Program-made: the position numbers and the translations under genes
The notes under the pieces: generated by a model
Databases searched by the model: none
What the model saw: the letters and a program-made list of their open reading frames with translations, nothing else
What the model was told of the DNA's origin: nothing
Virus record (IMG/VR): IMGVR_UViG_3300025671_012093
Location: 1-37,602 of that record
Length of the DNA: 37,602 nt
Source of the DNA: a virus
Strand: one strand, 5' to 3'
In this document: positions 1 to 7,291 of the stretch, in pieces
Layout of the letters: every line of letters starts with the position of its first letter
Numbering within the stretch: the first letter of the stretch is position 1

Positions 1-1206
1 CTAGAGGGGTACGGTTTCTGCCTGTACCAATTTTGTACCAATCAGGCTTTGCTCAAGCTTCCCGACTTCGCTCCAGTCTTCACTGGAGTTGATCCATCGG
101 GCGTAAGTCGTCAGCAGCATTTGCACGCTGTGACCGAGCTGATTAGCGATGAACCCAAGGTTCATGCCTGCCATTAAGCACATGGTAGCGTAAGTGTGGC
201 GGCAGTTGTATTGCCGTCTGGCCCTGACCTTCAGCGCGACCAGTGCCGCCTTGAAGTGCTTGTCGGTCACGCTGGCCTGTTGAATGAACTCGAAGTTCTT
301 GGTCGGCGGGAAAACGTAAGACGCCTGTTTGTGCTGGCGCCGGCTCTGTTTCGCCCTCAACTCGGCCACGCTCTTGGCCTCCTCAATCGCATTTAGCGCC
401 CGACTGTTCAGCATGACTCGCCGTGTTTCACGCGTTTTCGTGCGCTCCTCGATCTTGTAGTCAGCGACGATTCTGCACACGTTGGCGACACGCCCCTCCG
501 TATCCACCTCATCCCAGCGCAACGCCGCTATCTCCCCAGGCCGCATGCCGGTATAAAACGCGAACTCAAAGTAGGCCGCGTATACCCGCATTGAACCGGT
601 CAGCACCTCATAAAGGTGCCAGATGATCAAATCCGCCTCCGCTACTGTGAAAGGGTCCACTGGTTTCTTCGCCTTCACAGGCAGTTCAATTGATCCTACC
701 GGGTTCCTGGTGATCAGCTCATCGTTCACCGCGCATTCGAACATCGTATGCAGCCGCTGGATCGCCGATCGTTTTACCGTCGGTGACTTCCAGGGTGTCT
801 CGCCTACGATTTTTCGGATCATTGCCGAACTGATCTGATCTATTGGTAGCAGCGCCAGGTGCGGCATCCAATATAAGGTGAGGGATATCCGGTAGTTTTT
901 CCGAGTGCCCCCCACTACCTCCCGGCTATCGAGCCAGGTCTGGGCGTAACCGCCGAACAGTGGTGTGGCGGAATAGGTGGAGTAGGTGGAATTTGGGAAT
1001 AGCTCGGCGTACCGCTGATCGTCCATCACGCCGTGCTTGATAAGGCTTATTACCGTAGCACGTAGATCGGCTGCTGCTTTAACGCCTTTTGGCGTTTGGG
1101 AATAGGCGAGGGTCTCGCAGCGCCGGAACTTCCATGTGAAGCGAATGCGGACTGACTGGCCTGCGAATTCAACTCCGGCGGGCAATCCCAAAGGCTTTCT
1201 AGCCAT
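1..1206 (-). CDS. int: Phage integrase (tyrosine recombinase)
   Basis: A 401-residue tyrosine recombinase that would integrate and excise the phage genome at att. The N-terminal ~55 residues resemble the arm-site-binding domain of DUF3596-type integrases. A core-binding SAM-like domain spans ~80-170 and the catalytic domain ~185-375. Visible catalytic residues are Arg222 (TGMRPGE), a Lys near 257 (RTKTRE), Arg336-His337 (NCRHTYAT), His359 (QLGHS) and nucleophile Tyr368 (TTYARW). The usual first His of the HxxR box is replaced here (YNCR). The stop codon is the first three bases of the window, so the gene is complete and an att site should lie just to the left. The 5' end overlaps the excisionase-like gene by about 157 bp, a lambda-like int/xis arrangement. 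Family assignment is secure; the att site cannot be seen. Confidence 0.95.
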   Translation of the reverse strand: MARKPLGLPAGVEFAGQSVRIRFTWKFRRCETLAYSQTPKGVKAAADLRATVISLIKHGVMDDQRYAELFPNSTYSTYSATPLFGGYAQTWLDSREVVGGTRKNYRISLTLYWMPHLALLPIDQISSAMIRKIVGETPWKSPTVKRSAIQRLHTMFECAVNDELITRNPVGSIELPVKAKKPVDPFTVAEADLIIWHLYEVLTGSMRVYAAYFEFAFYTGMRPGEIAALRWDEVDTEGRVANVCRIVADYKIEERTKTRETRRVMLNSRALNAIEEAKSVAELRAKQSRRQHKQASYVFPPTKNFEFIQQASVTDKHFKAALVALKVRARRQYNCRHTYATMCLMAGMNLGFIANQLGHSVQMLLTTYARWINSSEDWSEVGKLEQSLIGTKLVQAETVPL

Positions 1207-1391
1207 GCCTCATATCTCCTGATGCTGTAGTAAATCTGACCATCGATTTCGTTCCACACCCCTTTCGGGATGATGTTGCGCTGGCGCTTGCCCTGGAGCG
1301 CGCGCCGCGTTGTCCCGACCATCTCCGCGAAGTTCTTCTCAGCGATTTTGTCGGACAGGTACTCGACGGGTATCTGCTCTGCTGCTGCCAT
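1050..1391 (-). CDS. xis: Excisionase-like DNA-binding protein
   Basis: A 113-residue basic protein. Residues ~10-65 look like a winged-helix/MerR-like excisionase domain of the DUF1233 type: a helix, an RRALQGKRQR basic segment, then an IIPKGVW...GQIYYSIRRYEAWL core. The C-terminal half is low complexity and basic. The start ATG follows a good GGGAGGT Shine-Dalgarno. Its 3' half is read in another frame through the start of int, so the two are almost certainly co-transcribed and co-regulated. The likely role is bending DNA and steering the integrase toward excision. The call rests on domain feel plus position; a transcriptional regulator is the alternative. Confidence 0.8.
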   Translation of the reverse strand: MAAAEQIPVEYLSDKIAEKNFAEMVGTTRRALQGKRQRNIIPKGVWNEIDGQIYYSIRRYEAWLESLWDCPPELNSQASQSAFASHGSSGAARPSPIPKRQKALKQQPIYVLR

Positions 1392-1393
1392 AA

Positions 1394-1615
1394 CTACCTC
1401 CCGCCGCCCGCGGTGGGCCGCGCTGTCTTGATGATGTGGATGACCAGGCCGAAGGTGATCAGCATCCAGGCACAGGTGCCGGCGAATGCGTACAGGAGGT
1501 CAGATATCTCTCCGTCCATGACCAGTCCGGGGCCGATCCAGAAGATCCAGCAACTGGTGCCGGTCAGGTACAGCAAAGCGCCCAGCAGGATCAGGGTGAG
1601 TTTCGTTGCGAACAT
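1394..1615 (-). CDS. Small inner-membrane protein, unknown function
   Basis: 73 residues with two predicted membrane helices (about 5-28 and 38-62) and a short basic/Gly-rich tail. An AAGGA Shine-Dalgarno stands 6 nt before the ATG. Its stop lies 2 bp before the xis start, so it belongs to the same leftward unit. I do not recognise the family. Two-helix proteins of this size are common among early genes of temperate phages, and candidate roles such as superinfection exclusion are speculation only. Confidence 0.65.
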   Translation of the reverse strand: MFATKLTLILLGALLYLTGTSCWIFWIGPGLVMDGEISDLLYAFAGTCAWMLITFGLVIHIIKTARPTAGGGR

Positions 1616-1651
1616 GGGGTGTCCTTGCCGCGCTGGGCGGCAGAAGGTGGG

Positions 1652-2113
1652 TTAGCGGGTGGCTTTGGCGATTACCGCTTCGGCGTGGGCAAGGGCCGCG
1701 TGGTACTTGTCGAGCCGGGCGGCGCCGAGTTTTGCCAGGCCTACCAAGTTGGATAGGCTTTCGAGCAGCTCTTCCTGCATTGCGCGTTCCTCCCGGCCGA
1801 CATCCCAGAAGCGCTGGCCCCAGTGATCTGCCGGCGGCGGGTTGGTGTTTTGGGAGCCGAAGGCAAGAGCCCCGAAAATCGTGTCGCACAGATCGCGCTT
1901 GTAGGCGTTGTCGCCGTCGATGCTCAGCCCGCGCCGGCGCAGTGCGCTGACCACCTCGTTTTTATCGAGACCCTGATCTTCAAGGACGATGTCCCGCTCT
2001 GGCTCGCCCGGGGTGACAATTACCAGGGCCAACTTGGCGCCCGGCAGGCAGTACCCGCTGAGTTTGACCAGTGCGTCGTTGGCTGCTTCGTGGAAACGCT
2101 GAACTGCTGACAT
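1652..2113 (-). CDS. Hypothetical phage protein
   Basis: 153 residues from the ATG preceded by GAGG (7 nt spacing). A longer reading from 2137 adds eight residues with no better ribosome site. The sequence is soluble and partly acidic. It has a helical N-terminus (SAVQRFHEAANDALVK), a middle part with KNEVVSALRRRGLSIDGDN, and an amphipathic helical C-terminus (~105-150). No catalytic motif or known family is recognised. It sits between the methyltransferase and the membrane protein in the leftward operon. Confidence 0.65.
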   Translation of the reverse strand: MSAVQRFHEAANDALVKLSGYCLPGAKLALVIVTPGEPERDIVLEDQGLDKNEVVSALRRRGLSIDGDNAYKRDLCDTIFGALAFGSQNTNPPPADHWGQRFWDVGREERAMQEELLESLSNLVGLAKLGAARLDKYHAALAHAEAVIAKATR

Positions 2114-2172
2114 AGGAATACCTCGCCCGCCGCTCATCGGCAGGCATGTTGGGGGTGGGGGAGTTGGGGACG

Positions 2173-4218
2173 TTATGCGGCACGAGCTTGGCGTTCTTCA
2201 GCGCGCCATGGATCGTTCGCCCGTGCCAGCGCGGCCATCGGTGGCGGGCTGACGCTGTTGCCGCACATGTGAACCTGCTGGGTCTTGGTGAACGACTCGC
2301 CGTCGGCGCCGTGGCTGATGATGTAGTCGGCCGGGAAGCCCTGAGCCTTGTACAGCTCCGTGGGTTTCAGCATCCGCAAGCAGATGTCGACGATCACGTA
2401 TGGCGTGCCTTTCACCATTACGGTGACCATTGCGAGGCGGTCCTTGGTGGTGATGGTCGGCGCGGGCGCATCGCAAGCGCTGATGTTCTCGGTGCCGTAG
2501 TAGCTGATCAGAAACGCAGCGACCCGCAGGGCGCCGGCTTCGTGTTCCGGTGACAGGGTGAGCGACACCAAAGAACTCTTGCCGCCGCCACCGGCGGTGA
2601 TGGTCGGCGCGGGTTCTTCCAGACCCTGGCCAACACTGCCGCCGAATGCCCGCTCCATGAATGCGCTGACCAGCCCGTGGTGCTGGCCGCCGGCGCTGAC
2701 GGTGTGCAGCGGGTCGTTCAAGTCGCGCGCATCACAGTTGCCGCGCAAGTGGACCAGGTTTGCCGCCACCAGCTGCTGCTGGCTGCCGGTGTTGGTCACC
2801 GTGGTCATCGGGTCTTCAATGCTCTTGGCGTCGGTGGTGTTGAAGCCGCCATTCATCTGGGCCATGAACACCGTGGAGATGCCCATGGCGTGAGCGGCAC
2901 CGGCCGGGCGCTGATAGTTGCCGCCGCTGGTGATGGTCGGCAATGGCTCGTCCAGCGCCTTGCCCGCGTCATCGAAACGGAACTTCACCAGGTGCGCCGC
3001 TGCGATCGCGCGGTGACTGCGAGTCATGAGCGTGCCGACTGGCTTATCCGCTGCTACCGGGTGCCCGGCGTAGACCGGGCCGCCGGCCCCAACCATCACA
3101 GGGCTGATCAGTGTCAGCTCGCCACGGTTTGCGCAGGTCACCGTCGGCAGCGGCTCAAGCGGGTCATTGATGCGGTCGCTGCCCTGGTGTGTTGCCGGGG
3201 CAATGATCGGGCTGACCACCGAGAAGGCGCCGCCCTTTGGGTAGGAGGTGATTGTGCGCAGCGGCTCGCCGGCCGACTGTACTGTCTCTCCCGACCAGTT
3301 GGCGATCGGCACAATGAACGGGGCCGCGCTGTCGATAACGAACTTCTTCATGCCCTTGGCTACGCGGCGCAGGGTGGCCGGGGCTAGGTCTTTCTTGCGG
3401 CCGAAGATGCTTTTGCCAAGGTCGCTGAAATCGATGCAGTCAGCGGCGGTCTTCCACTTCTGCTGGCCTTTGACCGGGTTCTTCGCGTGAGTTGGCTCAG
3501 GCCACACGATCGGCTGACCGTCGCACCGGGCGATCATGAACAGTCTTTCCCGGCTGGTTGGCGCGCCGAAGTCGCACGCCCTGATCACCTTCCACTCAAC
3601 GACGTAGCCCATGCCTTCCAGCAGGGCTACGAAACGGCGCCAGGTGCGTCCGCGTTGCTTCGGGTCTGGAATCAGGAACTGCTGGCCCACAGGCACAACC
3701 TCACCAGGTGCAGCAATCCCGCCACTGAGCTTCACCACGCGACCGGTGGCCTTGTCGCGCTTGGCGATCAGTCGGCCCCACTGGAGTATCTGCTTCACGT
3801 TCTCCAGGCTGATCACGCGGGGCCGTTTCATACCCGCCCACTTCAAGCCGATCCACGACAGGTTGCGGATCTCGCGCTTGCGCGGCTGGCCGCCGGCCGC
3901 CTGGCTGTGATGGGTGCAGTCCGGCGACATGTGGAACCAGCCGACCGCGCGGCCGCCGCACTCGGTATCCGGATCACCCTCGAACACGTCGGTGGTGAAG
4001 TGTTGGGCGCCTGGGTGGTTCATGGTGTGCATGCTGATGGCCTGAGGGCTGTGATTCTTCGCCACATTCACCGCACGGCCCAGGCCCATCTCCAGGCCGG
4101 TACCGGCGCCGCCACCACCGCAGAAGAAGTCGACAACGATCTCATCGTCCTGAGGGTTGAAGCCGAGTCCATATTGGGTTTTGAAATCGAAGGGGTGTTT
4201 CTTCTGTTGTGCGGACAT
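2173..4218 (-). CDS. dcm: C5-cytosine DNA methyltransferase with repeated central region
   Basis: 681 residues, long for the family. Motif I (DFFCGGGGAGTG, ~30-41) binds SAM. Motif IV holds the catalytic Cys101 in SPDCTHHS. Motif VI is ENVKQ (139-143), motif VIII is SRERLFMIA (222-230), and motif X is GNSVSPP (653-659). Between VIII and X, where the target-recognition domain lies, about eight degenerate copies of a D/E-P-L-P-T-I-T-x(5-9)-L-V unit fill ~315-600. The enzyme would methylate cytosines in phage and host DNA, probably as protection from restriction; no cognate endonuclease is adjacent. It starts 43 bp after the DGR reverse transcriptase stop and is likely co-transcribed with it. 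The enzyme class is secure; the sequence specificity is unknown. Confidence 0.95.
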   Translation of the reverse strand: MSAQQKKHPFDFKTQYGLGFNPQDDEIVVDFFCGGGGAGTGLEMGLGRAVNVAKNHSPQAISMHTMNHPGAQHFTTDVFEGDPDTECGGRAVGWFHMSPDCTHHSQAAGGQPRKREIRNLSWIGLKWAGMKRPRVISLENVKQILQWGRLIAKRDKATGRVVKLSGGIAAPGEVVPVGQQFLIPDPKQRGRTWRRFVALLEGMGYVVEWKVIRACDFGAPTSRERLFMIARCDGQPIVWPEPTHAKNPVKGQQKWKTAADCIDFSDLGKSIFGRKKDLAPATLRRVAKGMKKFVIDSAAPFIVPIANWSGETVQSAGEPLRTITSYPKGGAFSVVSPIIAPATHQGSDRINDPLEPLPTVTCANRGELTLISPVMVGAGGPVYAGHPVAADKPVGTLMTRSHRAIAAAHLVKFRFDDAGKALDEPLPTITSGGNYQRPAGAAHAMGISTVFMAQMNGGFNTTDAKSIEDPMTTVTNTGSQQQLVAANLVHLRGNCDARDLNDPLHTVSAGGQHHGLVSAFMERAFGGSVGQGLEEPAPTITAGGGGKSSLVSLTLSPEHEAGALRVAAFLISYYGTENISACDAPAPTITTKDRLAMVTVMVKGTPYVIVDICLRMLKPTELYKAQGFPADYIISHGADGESFTKTQQVHMCGNSVSPPPMAALARANDPWRAEERQARAA

Positions 4219-4261
4219 AGGAGATCCTCGCGTTGAGCGTTATTCGGTAAAAAAGGGTGGG

Positions 4262-5419
4262 CTATTTCTTCTGGTAGGTCTTGGTCAGCGCCGCGTTGAC
4301 GCTGTTGCCGCGCTTCAGCACGACCCGAGCGAGTGCTGCCCGGTCGTTATGGCTATGGCTGGCCTGGCTGAGCAGGCCGAAGTAGCTGTTGGCGGTCTCA
4401 CGAAGATCCTCGGCCGGTGCCTCGGCTGTTCGCTTCAGCGCCTGGGCAAGCGACCGCTTGCGAGTTGAGCGCCGCCAAGGCTTGATCACATGCCCAACGA
4501 AGTCGACGCCGCGGTCCACGGGCTGCAGGATCGTCTTGGTCGGGTTCAGTTTGGCGCCGAGCCTGGGCAGGAACGCTTCGACCTCGGCCAACCACTGATT
4601 GAGCTGCTGTGGCGACTCGTGCAGGAATACGAAGTCATCCACGTAGCGAATGTAGTGCTTGGCGCGCAGCGTGTGCTTGGCGAACTGGTCCAGGGCGTCG
4701 AGGTAGACGTTGGCGAAGAACTGCGACGACAGGTTGCCGATCGGCAGGCCGAGGCGCGCGGGCTGCGCAACCAGGCGCTTGTGCTGCGGCACCCGGTTGA
4801 ACAGGTGCGCGGGGCTGCGGGTCTCGTAATCCTCGCGAGGGTCGTGCATGAGGATCTGCGTGGCCAGTGCCAACCACCAGGGTTCGGTGATCCTGGCTTC
4901 CAGCTGCTTGCGCAGCACCGCCTTGTCGATGGCGACGAAGAAGTTGGCCAGGTCGCACTTCAGGTAGAAGATCGGCTTCGACCAGTTCTCGCTGGCGCTG
5001 CGGATCTTCGACTCAAGGCGCTTGGCTGCGTAAAGCGTGCCGCGCCCTGGAATGCATGCGCAACTGTCCGCTATGAAGCTGGCGTAGAAGCGCGGTGCCA
5101 CATGGTTGTACAGCAGGTGGTGGACGACACGGTCCCGAAAGGCTGCCGCCCATACCTCGCGGGCTTTTGGTCGGGTGACCACGAAACAGATGGATCGGCC
5201 TGGCCGGTAAGTGCCGGCAATCAGGTCGTCGTGCAGCTCCAGCAAGTTGATCTCCATGTCCTTCTCGAACAGCCGGGCACTTGCGGAGTTCCGCTTGTTG
5301 CGTCGGCAGTCGTAGTAAGCCTGGACGAGATCCTCGAACTGGAAGGGGGCAACACTTAAATCTGCGGACAGGGCGCGCGAGCCGCTCGTTGTTCTTGTCG
5401 TTGTTGTTGAGCCAGCCAT
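4262..5419 (-). CDS. drt: DGR reverse transcriptase
   Basis: About 385 residues of a retroelement reverse transcriptase. The first catalytic Asp lies in YLKCDLANFF (~156). Motif 4 reads GLPIGNLSSQ (~224-233), with the SQ ending typical of DGR enzymes rather than the SP of group II intron or retron enzymes. The active site is YVDDF (~259-263), followed by the GxxLNPxKT motif. There is no maturase or endonuclease domain. It would copy the template RNA with adenine-specific errors and deliver the cDNA to the variable repeats. The start is uncertain: the only ATG (5419) and a TTG (5425) both lie inside the template repeat, neither has a clear ribosome site, and no conventional start exists between the TR and the conserved core. 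Avd, TR and three targets lie upstream. Confidence 0.93.
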   Translation of the reverse strand: MAGSTTTTRTTSGSRALSADLSVAPFQFEDLVQAYYDCRRNKRNSASARLFEKDMEINLLELHDDLIAGTYRPGRSICFVVTRPKAREVWAAAFRDRVVHHLLYNHVAPRFYASFIADSCACIPGRGTLYAAKRLESKIRSASENWSKPIFYLKCDLANFFVAIDKAVLRKQLEARITEPWWLALATQILMHDPREDYETRSPAHLFNRVPQHKRLVAQPARLGLPIGNLSSQFFANVYLDALDQFAKHTLRAKHYIRYVDDFVFLHESPQQLNQWLAEVEAFLPRLGAKLNPTKTILQPVDRGVDFVGHVIKPWRRSTRKRSLAQALKRTAEAPAEDLRETANSYFGLLSQASHSHNDRAALARVVLKRGNSVNAALTKTYQKK

Positions 5420-5462
5420 CTTCAAAGTCCATGTTGTAGGCGTTGTTGGCGGAGCGCTGCGA
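5359..5462 (-). repeat. DGR template repeat (TR)
   Basis: About 103 bp that match all three variable repeats without gaps. Read leftward, it is packed with AAC codons (Asn), the usual TR design that lets A-to-N changes sample many residues but not stops. Its conceptual translation includes SANNAY, DFEDGW and NNNDKNNER, yet no target gene contains it. It lies between avd and the reverse transcriptase and overlaps the 5' end of the RT reading frame. Every mismatch to the three VRs within the core falls on a TR adenine (33 of 33). The 3' 25 bp (GAGCGGCTCGCGCGCCC onward) are GC-rich and invariant, as expected for the cDNA-priming side. Confidence 0.95.
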
Positions 5463-5632
5463 CCTGTCGAGCTATCTACATCGCCAAACCGAAGGCGGCG
5501 CCGATCAGCTTGGAAACTGCGCCAGACCTACGCGGACGCTTTAGACCGGCGGTATCTGTTTTTGCGCATGGCGGTGACCCAGAGGTCAGCGGCTCGACCA
5601 GATTTAGCGCACAGGCAAGAGGGCCTTGACCC

Positions 5633-5986
5633 TCAAGCAGCGGGCGCGGCTGCGGATTTCTTCCAGGCGTTGGCCTGGCGGCCTATTGAGGCCGTCATCA
5701 TCATTGCTTTGGCGTGCTGCCCCTTGCTGATCAACCCTCGGTTGGTGAGGGCGCGCAGCAGGTAGTTGAGCATCCAAATGCTTTCGAGCAGGAGGTTGAT
5801 GTGGGGCAGCTTGTCCCGGGTCATATTGGCCCGGCCGATCAGTACCAGGACCTGTAGGCACTCGTCACGGATTTTTGCCCCGACAACCTGTTTCAGGTCG
5901 CGCGGGATATTGCGCACCAGGTCAAGCGAAAGCCCGAGCAACTCCTCGGCCACCTTGTGGATTTCCAAATCCGTATGCAGCGCCAT
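5633..5986 (-). CDS. avd: DGR accessory variability determinant (Avd), four-helix bundle
   Basis: 117 residues, all helical, with four helices separated by short turns (about 5-20, 28-48, 55-82 and 88-112). The sequence fits the Avd/four-helix-bundle family found with DGR reverse transcriptases, including the IRDECLQVLVLIGRAN and ESIWMLNYLLRAL segments and a basic surface. Avd-family proteins form pentamers that bind the RT and template RNA and are needed for mutagenic retrohoming. The start was chosen at 5986 because GGGAGG precedes it by 6 nt; an upstream in-frame ATG (6025) lacks a site. It lies between target 1 and the TR, the common target-avd-TR-RT order. The call is strong given context. 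Confidence 0.88.
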   Translation of the reverse strand: MALHTDLEIHKVAEELLGLSLDLVRNIPRDLKQVVGAKIRDECLQVLVLIGRANMTRDKLPHINLLLESIWMLNYLLRALTNRGLISKGQHAKAMMMTASIGRQANAWKKSAAAPAA

Positions 5987-6007
5987 CCCTGGCCTCCCAA
6001 AAAGCAA

Positions 6008-6023
6008 GGGCGCTATCGCGCCC
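6008..6023 (-). repeat. GATA-tetraloop hairpin downstream of VR1
   Basis: On the leftward strand the sequence is GGGCGC-GATA-GCGCCC, a perfect 6-bp GC stem with a four-base loop, about 33 bp past the end of VR1. Short GC-rich hairpins with GRNA-type tetraloops just downstream of the VR are known target-recognition elements in the Bordetella phage DGR. The TR has no such hairpin after it, as expected. It overlaps the region upstream of avd and could also affect avd translation. Confidence 0.6.
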
Positions 6024-6043
6024 ATGAATGAAGAATTGAATGA

Positions 6044-6637
6044 TCAAATAAACTTTCTGCGGACAGGGCGCGCGAGCCGCTCGTCGCTCTTGCCGAGGCT
6101 GATGAGCCAGCCACCTACAAAGTCCATGAGGTAGGCGTCGTTGGCGGAGCGCTGCGAGCTGGTCCAGTGGTACGCCTGGGTGAAAACATCCGGCACGGTG
6201 ATTTCGAGGAAGTAAGCCTCGCGCCGAGCCATGAGGTAGAAGTCCTTGTGCCCATCACGCTCGAAGGCTGCACAGAACTGGGCGGCAGGGTGGTCGTGCT
6301 CCCGGTTGCTGCTAGCGAGGTAAGCGGTGTTCGCCTGGCCGTCCCATGGTGATTTGGCGCCGCCAAGTTCTTCGCCGTAGCCACCCCACTCATGGGTCGC
6401 CTCTGCATCGCTTCCGGTCGGCACAATCAGGTAGTAGGGCTTTTCGCCGCCAGGGAACAGGCCGCCGTTCACACCGCCCTCACCGGGCCAGTATTCGCCG
6501 ATGGCTGGGATGCCGCTTGCCGCAATAGCCGGCGCGGCGGTGATAGCCAGCGTTGCCAGCTTCAGCACTACAGCTTCATCCGGGCTGCTGATCATCAGAT
6601 CGCCGCGGGTGTAGGTTGTCAGTTGATTTGCTTGCAT
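6044..6637 (-). CDS. DGR target protein 1 (C-type-lectin/DUF1566-like, VR1)
   Basis: 197 residues. The first ~45 residues include a hydrophobic Ala-rich stretch (~24-45) without a clear signal-peptide cleavage site. The rest is a formylglycine-like/C-type-lectin fold region resembling DUF1566, with IGEYWPGEGG, DGQANT and DGHKDFYLMA blocks. The C-terminal ~35 residues are encoded by VR1, ending ERLARPVRRKFI. Residues read from template adenines have changed (for example SANDAYLMDFVGGW against a TR-encoded SANNAYNMDFEDGW) while the scaffold is fixed. The start follows AGGAG at 6 nt. It is homologous to targets 2 and 3 over most of its length. The role is presumably ligand binding, with diversity in the binding surface. 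It is not next to tail genes, so its location on a virion or host cell is unknown. Confidence 0.9.
   Translation of the reverse strand: MQANQLTTYTRGDLMISSPDEAVVLKLATLAITAAPAIAASGIPAIGEYWPGEGGVNGGLFPGGEKPYYLIVPTGSDAEATHEWGGYGEELGGAKSPWDGQANTAYLASSNREHDHPAAQFCAAFERDGHKDFYLMARREAYFLEITVPDVFTQAYHWTSSQRSANDAYLMDFVGGWLISLGKSDERLARPVRRKFI
6056..6157 (-). repeat. DGR variable repeat 1 (VR1)
   Basis: 102 bp aligned without gaps to TR 5361-5462. There are 12 differences, every one at a position that is A in the template strand. It encodes the C-terminus of target 1, and the stop codon lies 12 bp beyond its end. The GC-rich 3' segment is identical to TR, consistent with an initiation-of-mutagenic-homing site. 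Confidence 0.95.
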
Positions 6638-6665
6638 GGGATGCTCCTGTGAGCGAGATAAGGGT

Positions 6666-6735
6666 GCAGGTAGCCGGCGCTTCCCGACGAGCTTCTGGTC
6701 TGAGCGCCGTCCTGGCGCTCCCGGGAATCACCTGC
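6666..6735 (-). repeat. Three-tier inverted repeat between targets 2 and 1
   Basis: Nested pairings: 6666-6671 with 6730-6735 (GCAGGT/ACCTGC), 6681-6686 with 6722-6727 (TTCCCG/CGGGAA), and a perfect 7-bp stem 6702-6708 with 6714-6720 (GAGCGCC/GGCGCTC, 5-nt loop). It lies in the leader of target 1 and about 54 bp downstream of VR2. It could therefore be an mRNA leader structure, a VR2-associated target hairpin, or both. Confidence 0.55.
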
Positions 6736-6757
6736 GAAAAATCAATGAAGAAATGAA

Positions 6758-7234
6758 TTACTGAATAGGGAGGCTGCGGACAGGGCGCGCGAGCCGCTCG
6801 AGGGTCTTGCCGCTGTCGCCGAGCCAGCCATCTCCAAAGTCCAGGCCGTAGGCGTAGTTGGCGGAGCGCTGCGTGCTCAGCCAGTGATAGCGATCATCGC
6901 GAAGTTCCACCAGGCCATCAGCCTTGGCTGCCATCAGCAGTTGGCCTTCGAGGCAGGACGGAATAAAGCCGTCCAGTTCCAGCGCTTTTACGGCGATCTC
7001 GCTGCCGGCCTCGGCCATGGCGCGGGTGTTCGCTTCTCCGTCGCTGTAGCTGCCGGCGCCTTCGATCTTTACGCCATACTCGCCCCAGACACCGTTGAGC
7101 TCGTCAGGCAGAAGGATCAGGGCGCGCTCTGCGCCGTTAAGCCAGTAGCGGGTTACGAACACACCGCCGGCCAGAGGTTGGCCGCGCTCAGGGAGTTCGG
7201 CGGCGAGTACTGTTTGCTGTGCTTGCTTGGTCAT
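6758..7234 (-). CDS. DGR target protein 2 (C-type-lectin-like, VR2)
   Basis: 158 residues, shorter at the N-terminus than target 1. It shares the G-E-YG, DGEANT and RYHW-S-QRSAN blocks with its paralogues, then the VR2-encoded end (YAYGLDFGDGWLGDSGKT, then ERLARPVR). The final residues SLPIQ differ from the other two targets. The start is the ATG at 7234 behind CGGAG. The middle (LEGQLLMAAKADGLVEL) is the most divergent part, so this paralogue has drifted outside the repeat as well as inside it. The likely job is the same displayed-ligand role as target 1. Confidence 0.88.
   Translation of the reverse strand: MTKQAQQTVLAAELPERGQPLAGGVFVTRYWLNGAERALILLPDELNGVWGEYGVKIEGAGSYSDGEANTRAMAEAGSEIAVKALELDGFIPSCLEGQLLMAAKADGLVELRDDRYHWLSTQRSANYAYGLDFGDGWLGDSGKTLERLARPVRSLPIQ
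6774..6873 (-). repeat. DGR variable repeat 2 (VR2)
   Basis: 100 bp aligned without gaps to TR 5362-5461, with 13 differences, all at template adenines. This is the most diversified of the three. The sequence just past its stop (CAGTAATTCATT) is shared with VR3 but absent after VR1 and the TR. Confidence 0.95.
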
Positions 7235-7291
7235 GGGTTTGCTCCGGGTAAGCGCCGCCCTCCGGGTTCCGGATGCAGCGTGTAGGGTTGG

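Noticed and set aside
3487-4236. Long rightward frames opposite the methyltransferase (also 2677-3387)
   Set aside because: Antisense shadows of a well-supported gene with clear motifs.
4490-5359. 289-codon rightward frame opposite the RT
   Set aside because: Antisense shadow; RT motifs are unambiguous on the minus strand.
5013-5432. Open frame reading the TR as protein (ERLARPVRR) and on into the RT in another frame
   Set aside because: It begins inside the template repeat and overlaps the RT core; the TR reading only mirrors the targets and is not expected to be a gene.
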